Positions 11,733 through 22,393 of a stretch of 64,000 nt of DNA are shown piece by piece. Made by a program: the position numbers and the translations under genes. The notes under the pieces are model-generated. The model worked only from the letters and a program-made list of their open reading frames with translations. It was not told where the DNA came from and searched no databases. Within the stretch, counting starts at the first letter, position 1. Each line of letters starts with the position of its first letter. Source of the DNA: Zygaena filipendulae (taxonomy: Eukaryota > Arthropoda > Insecta > Lepidoptera > Zygaenidae); assembly GCA_907165275.2 (NCBI GenBank), contig OU015654.1:2001501-2065500 (forward strand), written 5' to 3'.

Positions 11733-11975
11733 TTATTATACATCACAGCTAGATATTCACATAGTAGATTACTAATAGGAACTGTTAAAACTATACGTAT
11801 ATTTATGGCTGCGATTGGACCTTTGTGTCTAATTAATGAATTGAGTTTAGGATATCCGTTTGGGGACGCGTTTAAAATTACTGACCAAATAAACATCTAG
11901 CAAACGCTGACATTCCCTATCTCTGCAGTTTTAGGTCATTGAGTTCATGATCGATTGCCAAATGTCCGATAAAAT

Positions 11976-12139
11976 TGGACGCCGATAACATGTTAACCCA
12001 CACAATTAAGTTATTATTACAAAACGCTTTGCTGAGAGTTGTAGAACTTTATTCCATAAAATGTTTGCCTTATTACATTGTTTTTACTCAAAATTTCTCC
12101 AATGTGGGTAACTAGGTACTTATTGCTTATCTATGTCCA
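11976..12139 (+). mobile_element. MITE family E, internally deleted copy
   Basis: Ends TGGACGCCGATAACATGTTAACCCACA and TATTGCTTATCTATGTCCA; full-length copies at 42676 and 52123. Confidence 0.7.
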
Positions 12140-12154
12140 ATTATTTTTCACGAT

Positions 12155-12335
12155 GTTTCGGAGTTCCTGCAGGAATTCCAGAATAAAATATAGATACCTT
12201 CCTCGTGAATCACTCTATCCATTGGTGACAACCGCATGAAAATCCGTTGCGAATAGTTTAAAGATCTAAGCATACATAGGGACAGACAGACAGCGGGAAG
12301 CGACTTTGTTTCATACTATGTATAGAGATTATATT
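12155..12335 (-). mobile_element. Helitron-like copy, third subfamily
   Basis: TTTCGGAGTTCCTGCAGGAATTCC core, then CACTCTATCCATTGGTGA and GACAGACAGACAGCGGGAAGC, shared in inverse with 45905-46093. Confidence 0.6.
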
Positions 12336-13069
12336 TTAACTGATACATTCACATGTATTTCATGATGCCTTCAGGAACCGGCGAAGGTAACAGAAATTAA
12401 ATATATTTATTAGGGTATAGTAAACCACGGACCTGTATGTCTGTGGGGTAAACGCATCACAAAGAGTGGTGCTTGATTATCTATACTTGATTTATTTTTG
12501 TAAAAAATATTATTTCACCTAAAGATTAGTGAGTACGTCCTAACCTAAGCTAGAACTAACTTACTAAAACAAAGTTAATGTTCTGCGACATTTTCAAATG
12601 AATACTCGTTGTGTCAGATACCCGGTAAGTAAGTAAAGGTATGCAATCAAAGGTAATGATAGGAGATCTGAGAAATATGTACCTGCGTATTTCCTCAAAT
12701 CGGTAATACCTACCCGTTTAGCACACATTAAATTTTATTTTGATTAGCAATTAAACCTGTAGCAATAAACGTGTGAGTAAATAGCGATACGATATTTGCC
12801 AATACTTGATAAGAGCCGGATTTATGGCTGACTCGTTATCGGAGTTCGTAACACATGTCGAGGTAGGTTACCTACGTTGTATAATAAGTACACGTAATTT
12901 ACCAAATACCTATTATCAGTTTTCGCACTCGCCCCGTCCGAAATAATTAACTTACAATTAAAAAATGAAGCTAAACAAAAGAAAAGTATGATATTGATGA
13001 GTAATCGGCAATTACGTACGTTTATTTAAAGACTTCTTTGTTTGAATTCTTTATTTATATTATAAACCA
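12336..13069. other. no feature seen
   Basis: Non-coding AT-rich sequence. Confidence 0.35.
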
Positions 13070-13212
13070 GCTGTTACCCTAAGTACCCTATAAGTCCTTC
13101 TCTGTATACCTGACAACGTGTAAATCAAATTTCATAATGATCGGTTTAGCCGTGAAAGCGTAACAAACAAACAAACAAACAAACAAACGCATTTTCGCAT
13201 TTATAATATTTT
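13070..13212 (-). mobile_element. Helitron-like copy lacking its GC-rich end
   Basis: CAGCTGTTACCCTAAGTACCC, ACCTGACAACGTGTAAATC, GTGAAAGCGTAAC(AAAC)n and TTTATAATATTTT. Confidence 0.6.
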
Positions 13213-13713
13213 TGAAAGTGCCTACTTCAAGTTATTATCACGACCTTGAACCAAATATCTTTAAAGACAAATGAAATTGATATCGAGAGAGATCCTAGAG
13301 TCATTGAATTTGTTTTTTTTTTTAATCTTTATAATAAATAGATAATTATTTCGGTAATTTATAAAATCGGACGAGAGTAAATGGAGTCATCAACAGAGAT
13401 GAATATAGCGCCACCTACTGTTCAGTAGCTTAAACATAAGCAACCTGGATCGATCCGCGATATCGATGTATGAAATAATTACTAGTACTCGTAGAGATGG
13501 CGCTCTGTCTAACTCATTGTAAGAGTTTTTACGGACGATATTTTTCTATTTATGGAACTATTTCTTGTCGATTTGCAAGTTTACTTATTAAAATTTACAC
13601 TAGGTACTACAAATGCCCCTTAACCATACTCAACAGATCATCATAAAATTATGTATGTAGGTAGGTAGGGGAGGGGTACTCGTCAGGGGTACAGCAAAGG
13701 ACATAGGACATAC

Positions 13714-14404
13714 TTAGTAGCCTCCCGAGTAGCCTCCCCCTAGTAGCTTCCCCCGAGTAGCCTCCCCGAGTAGCCTCCCCCGAGTAGCCTCCCCCTAGTA
13801 GCTTCCCCCGAGTAGCCTCCCCGAGTAGCCTCCCCCGAGTAGCCTCCCCCGAGTAGCCTCCTCGAGTAGCCTCCCCCGAGTAGCCTCCCCCGAGTAGCCT
13901 CCCCCGAGTAGCCTCCCCCGAGTAGCCTCCCCCGAGTAGCCTCCCCCGAGTAGCCTCCCCCGAGTAGCCTCCCCCGAGTAGCCTCCCCCGAGTAGCCTCC
14001 CCCGAGTAGCCTCCCCCGAGTAGCCTCCCCCGAGTAGCCTCCCCGAGTAGCCTCCCCCGAGTAGCCTCCCCCGAGTAGCCTCCCCCGAGTAGCCTCCCCC
14101 GAGTAGCCTCCCCCGAGTAGCCTCCCCCGAGTAGCCTCCCCCGAGTAGCCTCCCCCGAGTAGCCTCCCCCGAGTAGCCTCCCCCGAGTAGCTTCCCCCGA
14201 GTAGCCTCCCCCGAGTAGCCTCCCCCGAGTAGCCTCCCCCGAGTAGCCTCCCCCGAGTAGCCTCCCCCGAGTAGCCTCCCCCGAGTAGCCTCCCCCGAGT
14301 AGCCTCCCCCGAGTAGCCTCCCCCGAGTAGCCTCCCCCGAGTAGCCTCCCCCCGAGTAGCCTCCCCCGAATAGCTTTCCCCGAGTAGCGTAGCCTCCCCG
14401 AGTA
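13714..14404. repeat. 14-bp minisatellite, about 48 units of GAGTAGCCTCCCCC
   Basis: Near-perfect array, homogenised in the middle and degenerate at both edges (GTAGCTTCCCCC, 13-bp and 15-bp variants). A 14-bp period visits all three frames, so minus-strand frames of over 200 aa are an artefact. Strongly strand-asymmetric (C/T on +), which favours unusual DNA structure. Confidence 0.95.
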
Positions 14405-15300
14405 TCGCCACAACGACCGGTCCTGCTACTGCTACTTCTACTAGTTCTACTATAGGTTTTATTTGATAAATTATCTACAAGAATAAATAAACACGTTTCG
14501 TTTCTATTTTTACACGGCTGTGCATTGTTTTTGTTGGAGGATTTTCATCAAAACGTTAAATTGTCCGGAAAGCTACCTACTTAATTTTTGCTTACAAAAA
14601 CCTTAATTGGTGTGTAGTTAGATACATTGGATAAGCATTATTATTATTATACAGGTAAATCACAAGAAGCTATGCACCTATTTCTTAACAATGACTTCTT
14701 GAATTACTCACCTATTTTACCCATATTCAGACATAATATTATAGTAGACCTTCTTACCTATTTCTTGTTCTCAACAGTGTACACTCCTGAGTGGCCTTTG
14801 CGAGACTTATCCATCTCTCTCACTATTCTTGGTGTTTTTAGTTGTGGCGATCTTTCCATAACCACATATTTTTTTAAAATGCCTTAAGCTTTGAAAATCT
14901 TGAAAGATAGGTATCTTATTGTATGTATAAAGAAATCTTGAAAGCTTTAAAGATCTCTGAGTGAATATTTTGTCACAGAGAAGATGCGGTCACGCGGTTG
15001 ACATCAAGGAGGGTCAATCCATGCATCAACTTGTGCTTTGGTCACAGGACAAGCGTCTAATCTTACCTACCGATTACCGAACTATTCGGTCGAATATTCG
15101 GTTTACTTTTTGCAAAATCGCTATTCGGCCCATCACTAGTAACGTCTACTATCCTAACAGTGTGCAATAATAGAATAATAATACCTATTTTCAAAATATC
15201 ATTGCCTATTTCACATAATAATCATGATGTTGATTTACATAGGTACATAGGCAGATACCTAAATAACTAGGTAGGTACCTACCTATTGCATGCGAAACGT
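14405..15300. other. no gene seen
   Basis: Non-coding; frames at 14627-14887 and 14961-15170 lack any family feature. Confidence 0.35.
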
Positions 15301-15307
15301 CTGTCTT

Positions 15308-15356
15308 TTTAACCGACTTCCAAAAAGGAGGAGGTTCTATGTTCGATTGTATGTAT

Positions 15357-15418
<62 letters not shown>
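15308..15418. repeat. GGAGGAGGTTCT repeat edge and 61-nt poly-T
   Basis: TTTTTAACCGACTTCCAAAAAGG then GTATGTATG and 61 Ts (15358-15418). The AACCGACTTCCAAAAA motif recurs at the ends of the fold-back element at 16222-16612. Confidence 0.8.
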
Positions 15419-15422
<4 letters not shown>

Positions 15423-15449
15423 ATGTTCACCGATTACTCGAAGACGGTT

Positions 15450-15995
15450 GGACGGATTTGGAAAATTCTTTTTTTTGTTTGAAAGGGTTTACTCCCAATT
15501 AGGTCCCATTGCCACCAAGTTGGGATCTGATGATGGAATCTTGGAGAAATCGAGGGAACTCTTCAAAAATTATAGGAACACCTATAGCGATTTGGGTATT
15601 TTTTATAGTAAATCGTTCATTTGCTTTCGGAAAGCAAAATTTGAAGAAGTGGAACTGATGATGAAGACCACAGATGGTCATCGGAACTACTCAACAATAT
15701 ATTACGTATTGCACGGGTTCCGATTGGAGCGATTTCAAAAATGGATTTTTTGTTTGAAAGGGGATACTCCCAAATTGATTTCATTGTCACCAAGTCGAGA
15801 TCTGATGATGTGATCCTGGAGTAATCGAGGGAACTCTTCAAAAATTAAGGGTACACCTATAGCGATTTTTGTATTTTTTATAGTAAATCGTTTCTTTGCT
15901 TTCGGAAAGCAAAATTTGAAGAAATGGAACTGATGATGAAGACCACAGATGGTCATCGGAACTACTCAATAATGGGTATTTCACGGGTTCCGAAT
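15450..15995. repeat. two tandem ~275-bp units
   Basis: Units share GTTTGAAAGG, ACTCCCAA, GAGATCTGATGATG, GAGGGAACTCTTCAAAAATTA, TTTGCTTTCGGAAAGCAAAATTTGAAGAA-like and GACCACAGATGGTCATCGGA blocks. The 152-aa frame across unit 1 is not supported as a gene. Confidence 0.8.
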
Positions 15996-16221
15996 CGTTA
16001 ACTTTAATATGGTTTCTATACAATTTATGCCCGTCACAATGTATATGGTGAAGTGGAACTGATGGTGATGTACTAGGAGAACTCCTCAACAATTAACGTC
16101 CCTGCGTCGGGAAAAGCAATATTTTGTAAAAGGTGATGAGCAGTTGACATTAGGCTATTGTAACTTAGAGAAATTACAAACTAAGTCACTTAAAAGCGAG
16201 AAATAAACAAAATTTTAACAA

Positions 16222-16612
16222 AAAAATTAAAACCGACTTCCAAAAACACAAAACTGAAAAGCTAAAAATAAAAAGTTAATAACAAAATACCGATTTATTC
16301 CAAAAGACAAAAACACACGTAATATTATTATTGGTATGTGCTACCTCTGATCGGTATGAAGTCGGTGACAAGCCAAATATGGAGGGGGAAGATGGGCTAA
16401 GTCGACTCCCGCCACCAGCTCTTCGTGAGCAGAACAACCCAAGTGGGCAGACACCAGCGGGCTTGTCACCGAATTCAAACCGATCAGTGGTAGCACAAAC
16501 CAATAATAATATTACGTGTGTTTTTGTCTTTTGGAATAAATCGGTATTTTGTTATTAACTTTTTATTTTTAGCTTTTCAGTTTTGTGTTTTTGGAAGTCG
16601 GTTTTAATTTTT
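16222..16612. mobile_element. fold-back element with 153-bp inverted arms
   Basis: Arms 16222-16374 and 16460-16612 are near-identical inverted copies starting AAAAATTAAAACCGACTTCC; the 85-bp loop is unrelated. The mirrored 75-aa frames on both strands reflect the symmetry and are not genes. Confidence 0.9.
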
Positions 16613-17627
16613 CGCCATTTAATTTTTAAACTCAGAATCTATGTAGGTATTTAACCCTCCAAAAGATGGCAGTTGGGTAAGTAGGCACCTAGCTGCCTGC
16701 ATAATATTAACTCAGACGAAATAAAGACTTTTTATTTCATCTGAGAATATTAATTGCAATTTGCGACAGACACGGTAGACGTAGGCTACATAGTGCATAC
16801 TCAGACGATTCAGCCTACGAACTACGAAGTAGGTAGGTACAAGAGAAGAGACGTTATCACAGCAAACGTCGCTCGACGCACGCCGCATACTTTGCTACTA
16901 GCTACTACTACTTCTATGACATCATTATTTTACTAGTTGTACCATGTACGACTCTAATCTCTATAGACGAAGTTTAAAAATCGCTATCCAACATAACAAG
17001 GTACACCAAACACTACAATCGAGTATTCAAAAGAGGTTCCAAATGTATTGGCCGCGACGATCCCTATGAAAACAAATCCCTTGAACTTGAACAAGCGAAG
17101 GCGAATTGCGAAGGTAAACAAAACAAAACGTTGACGCTCATTTCATTTGTCAATCGGAAAGCGAGCGGACCGCCCGTTCTATGTGTCGTGCGCTCCGCGA
17201 ATTTGTGAACGCGAGTGATTCATACGTCAATTTCTAAATAAAAACAAACTAAAAACGTGTTCCTTTTCAAAAAAAAAATAACTTAGCAATTGTCAAATTG
17301 TGTATTCGACCAGTGACATAGGTACGCCGTTAGTTTTGTGATTTTTCTCTTACTTGTGAATGAAGTTATTGTACCTACCTACTGTACTTTATCATGCATT
17401 TAGATAAAAAATAATATGTGAATTATGTGTGTGTATATAGGTACCTATTATGTTAATGTATTCGTGAAGGAAATTATGGCGGAATGACCGATTGCATTGA
17501 TAAGCTGTGTTTACTTAATGTCAAGTTTTTCTGTAGGTACCTACCTACCTAATATTTTAAAGTTCAATTAGGTAGGTAGGTAGGTACGTTACGTTATGTG
17601 TTTTTCGGGAGCGATCTCTGGTATAGG
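16613..17627. other. no gene seen; low-complexity TAGGTACC runs
   Basis: TAGGTAGG/CCTACCTA runs near 16815 and 17535-17590; otherwise non-coding. Confidence 0.4.
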
Positions 17628-17700
17628 TATAGGTTTCAAAGTTCCTGTTGGAACTCCGGGACAAAAAGTAACCAATGTCCTTTTCTGTATCCCTGACATC
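17628..17700 (-). mobile_element. partial Helitron-like core
   Basis: CAAAGTTCCTGTTGGAACTCCGGGACAAAAAG, then CCTTTTCTGTATCCCTGACA. Confidence 0.5.
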
Positions 17701-17944
17701 AGCACTGTTTTAGTTCAGGCAATTTCTTTTTAAATTAATTTTTCTGATATACCTACCTACCTACTTAGTTAATTTATTTTAAGAGTGGCGCTAGTGTGTT
17801 CCGATGTAGCCTCAAAAGCGCTACCTATTATTATATTATCTGTGGCGCTACTATCATCTTTTTAACTTATTTTGAAATTTCGTCTCTTCAATTTTCGACC
17901 TTACAAAATGTAGGTAGGTACGTACACGTGAAATTACTAATATT

Positions 17945-18134
17945 GCTAAAATTAATTCAAAAGTGAGTTTGTCCTGTTTGTTTGTTACTCTTTCACGCCT
18001 TAACGGCTCAACCGATTCCCATGAAATTTTGCATACACGTTGTCAGTGGTACAGAGAAGGATATAGGGTGCGTTTATCCCAATTCCCGTGGGATCTCCGA
18101 AATTTACGCGGGCGAAACCGCGGGGAACAGCTAG
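17945..18134 (+). mobile_element. Helitron-like copy, complete 3' end
   Basis: GTTTGTTACTCTTTCACG, ACACGTTGTCAGTGGTACAG, then GCGGGCGAAACCGCGGGGAACAG and CTAG at 18131-18134. Confidence 0.7.
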
Positions 18135-18639
18135 TACAAAATAGTTATGATAAAGCTGACGGAATCTATTGGTCAGTCCTTTCCAGTCCATGGAAAACGG
18201 AATTGATGACATCAATTCTATCGTAATCTCTTGACTACTTTGCAGTTTGCTACCCATAAGAAGCATAAAAAACTATGTATTTGCTAACAGAACACATTTC
18301 CTGCTGACCAAAATGTCAGTAAGGTACCAACCGTTGAATGGTAGACGTTTTTAATGGTATAAAGTTGTCATAAAACGCAAATCAGCGAAGCAACGGTTGA
18401 CGGTTCCCACGTTGAACCGGTACCGAATCAAACGCAATGAACGAGTTCAATAGCTCGTCGCGAAATAACCTAGGGTTAATTAATTAATGAGCTGATAAAA
18501 CTGCATTGTAAATAATGACAATGATAAATTACTACGTATCTTGAAGCCAAGAACCGGGCGCGGTGGGTGGAATGTCCGCGTCTTGCTGTTTGAGGGCGGG
18601 GGACTTAGATTCCAAGTCTTTTTAATATACATATTTATA

Positions 18640-18735
18640 TTTTAGAAAGAGAAGGACAAAGGGTACTTTTTATCTCGGAATTCCCGCGGGAACTCCGAAA
18701 TTACCGCGGCTGAAACCGCAAGGGACAGCTACTCT
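18640..18735 (+). mobile_element. Helitron-like 3' end
   Basis: GGGTACTTTTTATCTCGGAATTCCCGCGGGAACTCC, then CCGCGGCTGAAACCGC and a degenerate CAGCTACTCTAG. Confidence 0.65.
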
Positions 18736-19419
18736 AGTAACTGTGCCTAAGTCAAAGCTATTACCTAAAGGCTTATAGGAAAATAAAGTAAGACTTGTAA
18801 GAAGCTGTTCTAGATTAATGAATAAATTGTACTTGTATAATATAACTATAGCAAATGCATATTATGATTACACATTGGTACTACTAAGAGTAGGCCAAAC
18901 TTGATAGTCGGTGCTACAGAGTATAGAATATTTATTTTTATTAGAGAGGTCATGGAGGCGGGGCAGGCGAGTCATGGTTACAGGGGAAGTCAGAGCAAAT
19001 GCTCTAACTCTCCCAAAACTTTCTTCGCTAGCATCTCAATTCCCAAGTATATTTTCCACAATATTATACGAAACAGTAAAAACGTATTTCGAAAACGGTC
19101 ACGGAGTAAAACCAATCGGCGAATAATATTTTTTTATGTTTATCCGTCATCATCCGTCACGGAATAGTTTTGTATACGAAAATCACCTGGCGAATCTAGT
19201 TTTCCCACTAACTAAACTGAGTTGGTGCCCCTTCTATCTTTTCTATAGTCGGTGCCTTAGAGCAAATTACTTAGGGCTAAACAGGAAAAACTTACTGTAA
19301 ACATGATTGTCTTAATACAACTGTATTAATCATGTTCGCTTCTAGGGAAATGAGTGACAGAAGTAAAATTATCATTATTTATAATTTTATGTTAATTAAT
19401 GACTAGCCCTCAGTATTAT
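18736..19419. other. no gene seen; small hairpin at 18986-19012
   Basis: GAAGTCAGAGCAAATGCTCTAACTC is a short fold-back. A related hairpin (GTTAGAGCATTTGCTCTAAC) lies at 45050-45069. The 88-aa frames here carry no family features. Confidence 0.4.
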
Positions 19420-19602
19420 ATTATCTGTGCCTCGGTTGACTCGGTTCCACCGGCGGGATTCGCTAATTCCAAGGTGAAAAGTACCCCTGTATCCTTTTTG
19501 TACCCCTGACAACGTGAGTGCAAAATTTTATGATAATCGATTGAGGAGTAAAGCGTGAAAGCGTAACAAAAAATCTCACATTTGAATTTATAATATTAGT
19601 CG
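19420..19602 (-). mobile_element. diverged Helitron-like copy
   Basis: TTCCACCGGCGGGATTCG, GTACCCCTGACAACGTGAG, GTGAAAGCGTAACAAA, TTTATAATATTAGT. Confidence 0.6.
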
Positions 19603-20272
19603 ATAATCCACGAATTCCGAGATAAAAGTACCCATGTGAATAAGTGAAAGAATTTTTCAAAATCAGTTAAGTGGTTTTTAAGTTTATCCTTATAGACCGC
19701 AACACACATACACTAAATCAAATGTTTTCTCTTTTATAATAATATTATTAGATGATTTTCCGGAATTTGATTGAGCTTATAGTTAGAGTTTTCAATTCCG
19801 TCTGTAATATTATCGTCCATATCCATATTAGACATAGACATACACATAGACATAGACATAACTTTATTTGGCATCATAAAATTTCTTAAAAGTAATAGTA
19901 CAGTGTAGTAAGTTATTATATCCCAGAATTATTTCATTGTATTATTTTATCCCTGAATTTCCGGATAGCTAGTATTATTAAAATTCTTTACTCACACTCC
20001 ATCGTATTGGAACATAATAATGAGTCATTGTACCTACTTAATGAAAAGTCTGACTCAACGCTTGTTTCGGTAAGAATTCTCACTGTCGACGTTTACGACT
20101 TAGTCCGGAGTCGAGATTAAAATAACGACAAAAGTTAACGCCGGCCGGTCGCCTCGTTTACAAATAATAACGCGCCGGCTGAAGGATTTTATTCATGGTT
20201 CATCTGGATTCTGGATCTGGACGTACGTCCCGCCAAAGGCACGCACCACACGATGCACAAAGAGAAACGACA
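19603..20272. other. left flank of the Polinton; CpG-rich from about 20080
   Basis: Ordinary AT-rich sequence turns CpG-rich at 20080-20270 (AACGCCGGCCGGTCGCCTCG, AACGCGCCGGCTG, GGACGTACGTCCCGCC), like the right flank at 37660-37930. The two may be halves of one CpG-rich promoter region split by the insertion. Confidence 0.45.
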
Positions 20273-20278
20273 GAGACG
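20273..20278. repeat. left target-site duplication (gagacg)
   Basis: The six bases directly before the left TIR are gagacg and are repeated exactly after the right TIR. A 6-bp duplication is the Polinton hallmark and fixes the element boundary to the base. Confidence 0.93.
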
Positions 20279-20436
20279 AGTAGGTATATATTGTATGTTC
20301 TGGACCACTTCGTTCTTTCGCAATGAGCGAGCACGTGCTCGCTCGCGAAATCACTCCGATGGTCCAGACCATACAATATATACCAATCAAAATGATTCAC
20401 TTGTCGGATCGATCATGCAAAAACAATTATCGCTCG
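20279..20436 (+). repeat. left terminal inverted repeat, 158 bp
   Basis: It begins AGTAGGTATATATTG and matches the reverse complement of 37435-37592 with no mismatch that I could find. Positions 20283-20384 form an imperfect hairpin of about 50-bp arms: both ends carry TATATATTGTATG and TCTGGACCA, and the centre is GAGCGAGCACGTGCTCGCTC. The TIR is therefore itself a fold-back structure, which may matter for replication origin or terminal-protein recognition (inference). Confidence 0.95.
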
Positions 20437-20525
20437 CAAAATCATTCCAGTGGTCCAGGCCCTGGACCACACAATCAAAAAGATTCATTTGTCGGATCGA
20501 TCATTTGTCAGATCAATTACAAAAG
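20437..20525. repeat. left subterminal repeats
   Basis: Just inside the TIR there is a palindrome TGGTCCAGGCCCTGGACCA, then a diverged copy of the TIR motif GATTCAYTTGTCGGATCGATC and a third partial version (TTGTCAGATCAATTA). Related motifs sit inside the right TIR at 37381-37430 (GACCGGTGAATC, GCATGATCCATCGGACGG). Such iterated subterminal sites are typical binding sites for integrase or replication proteins; that role is inference. Confidence 0.6.
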
Positions 20526-20656
20526 ATTTATCTGTGGAATGATAATACAGCGAAATCCATACCATGAAACGATTAGACGTCTGGTAGTTCTCATGTTTTG
20601 ACTTAAAAATAAATGTAACTAACGAAATAGCACACTACTGACTTGACACGTGCATC

Positions 20657-21343
20657 ATGAAGTTTGTTAAACAGTCACAATCGTTAAATATTGATAATGT
20701 TTTTGTTGAAGTAAAAAATACCATGTCACGTCATGGAAGTCTTCTACCTAGCACTGTACGATGCATCATTTGTGGACCGTCGAGCTGTGGGAAAACAAAT
20801 TTGATGATTGGACTACTTTTGCACGAAAACGGGTTACATTATCGAAATGTGTATGTTTATTCTAAAACATTACAACAACCAAAATATGTGTTTTTAGAAA
20901 AGGTTTTGGAACGAGTTCCAAATGTTTTATTTGAAAAGTATCGTGATAAAGATGAAGTTTTAAGTCTACAAGATGCTAAACCCTACTCCGTGATTGTATT
21001 TGACGACGTTGCATGTGAAAATCAAAATAACATACGAGATTACTTTGCAATGGGCAGACACAAATATATTGATTGTTTTTATCTCAACCAAACATATAGT
21101 AAAATCCCTAAACAGTTAGTGAGAGATAACGCGAATTTAATTATACTTTTTAAACAAGATGAAACCAATATGAAACATGTTTATGATGAGCACGTTAATA
21201 CAGACATGACGTGGGGTCAATTTCGCGAAATGTGTTCAAAGATTTGGATCAATCCTTACAATTATTTGGTTATAAACAAGGATTGTACTAAAAATAATGG
21301 TTGCTATAGAAACAAATTAGACACTTTTGTGGTGTTCGACTAA
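20657..21343 (+). CDS. FtsK/HerA-type genome-packaging ATPase (Polinton ATP, A32-like)
   Basis: A 228-aa protein, the usual size for Polinton packaging ATPases. Walker A is GPSSCGKT at residues 40-47, Walker B is VIVFDD at 112-117, and the sensor-like stretch IDCFYLNQTYSKIPKQLVRD follows. In the family this ATPase pumps the DNA genome into the preformed capsid. The ATG at 20657 is preceded by a stop-rich leader and gives the full conserved N-terminus. It is the first gene after the left TIR, about 220 bp inside it, and heads the rightward morphogenesis block. The frame looks intact. Confidence 0.93.
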   Translation: MKFVKQSQSLNIDNVFVEVKNTMSRHGSLLPSTVRCIICGPSSCGKTNLMIGLLLHENGLHYRNVYVYSKTLQQPKYVFLEKVLERVPNVLFEKYRDKDEVLSLQDAKPYSVIVFDDVACENQNNIRDYFAMGRHKYIDCFYLNQTYSKIPKQLVRDNANLIILFKQDETNMKHVYDEHVNTDMTWGQFREMCSKIWINPYNYLVINKDCTKNNGCYRNKLDTFVVFD

Positions 21344-21438
21344 CAAAGAACATAAATAATACCTTTAAATAGAGGAACGCATGTTTTAAACTTCATTCGT
21401 TATCGGATGCTAAATCAATAACGACTCGTCCGGTTATA

Positions 21439-22313
21439 ATGGAAAAATCATTAAAAAGACGAATTGTTGATGCTGCAGAAGCAGTTAAGAAAAAGGTGCG
21501 AAAAATGAGAAATGTCGAAATTGAAAATAAACGTGCATTGGAAACCGTGTTCAAGCCGGTCACAGAACCTCTTGCTCAATTTACGAAAGCTAATGAAAAA
21601 GCAACAAAACAAAAGCTGATTGAAAAATCTGAAGGCAACACCAACCATAACACCGGTACTGTTAAAGACACCAAGGATGAGAGCAGTGATAATTATTATA
21701 CAGATAATTCAGAATCTGATTTAGACACAGACCCCTCAGTTTCATCCGTTATTGATACAACTCTCGATGATAAAAATACCTCATCATGGTCTGTGTCTTC
21801 AGAGGCGTTAGATGATGTTGTATTTGGTGTTAGATCAGAAAAAGGAAAACTTATGTTAGGTTCATCTCCTATAACGATCGGTGATCGATTTATATCTGTA
21901 GCTGGACATAAGTACGCTACCACTCCTGGCTTAAAACAATTGTTGCTTAAAAAAGATATCGATTTAAAATTAATTACGGATAGCGACATGAAAAATTACA
22001 AAACTATGTTAATGAACACAAACGCTCACCGTCGAGATTACGATTCAAAAAAACCCATCAAAAGTAATAAAGGACAAAAATACGTACAAATCATTAGACC
22101 TCTGTTTAATATAAAACAAACGAAAGGAGAAGGCTTACCGTCAATGAAAAAATACGAAAAGATGTCGACTTAGTATACTGGGATGATCCTAATGAATTGG
22201 TGGAACGATTAAAACTATTGATAGCATCACGAGAAGCTGGTAACACCGGACTTGACAATGAAATCATTTCTATCATAGAAGAATTGCGTGAAAGTGGACT
22301 CATTAATGCGTAA
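21439..22313 (+). pseudogene. DUF8207-type Polinton protein with a -1 frameshift near its C-terminus
   Basis: The first frame (21439-22173) reads 244 aa: a Lys-rich, then Ser/Asp/Glu-rich N-terminal half, and from about residue 130 a conserved block with YATTPGLKQLLLKK and YKTMLMNTNAHRRDY, which I recognise as the DUF8207 domain common in insect Polintons. The family's conserved C-terminal motif (YWDDPNELVERL, then NEIISIIEELRESGLI) is present but lies in the -1 frame and ends at 22313. The frames overlap from 22110 to 22170; I see no canonical slippery heptamer there, so a one-base deletion near 22135 is the simplest reading. Function is unknown; position among virion genes suggests a structural or packaging role (inference). 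Confidence 0.8.
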
Positions 22314-22393
22314 ATAAAATAAATATGTGCATTACTAACGATTAGTTTCATTTTATATTTAGCCTCCCTAAGTAGCAGGTCCTACCTTAAAAT

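Noticed and set aside
13649..14413. Two overlapping minus-strand frames of over 220 aa (GGGYSGEATRGRLL repeats)
   Set aside because: They come from the 14-bp minisatellite, whose period visits all frames and contains no stop; no protein evidence.
15206..15813. Frames with poly-Phe or poly-Lys
   Set aside because: They run across the 61-nt poly-T and a tandem repeat; low-complexity artefacts.
16276..16558. Two 75-aa frames on opposite strands
   Set aside because: Mirror images caused by the inverted arms of the fold-back element.
17963..18226. Frames in Helitron-like copies (also 61075-61359 and 62576-62860)
   Set aside because: They follow the repeat sequence, differ between copies and lack any transposase or RepHel motif.
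21451..21989. Minus-strand frames inside the DUF8207, integrase and MCP genes
   Set aside because: Shadows of genes with clear protein homology on the plus strand.
22110..22173. Programmed frameshift in the DUF8207 gene
   Set aside because: No in-phase slippery heptamer; AAA AAA preceded by ATG is a poor site. A small deletion is simpler.
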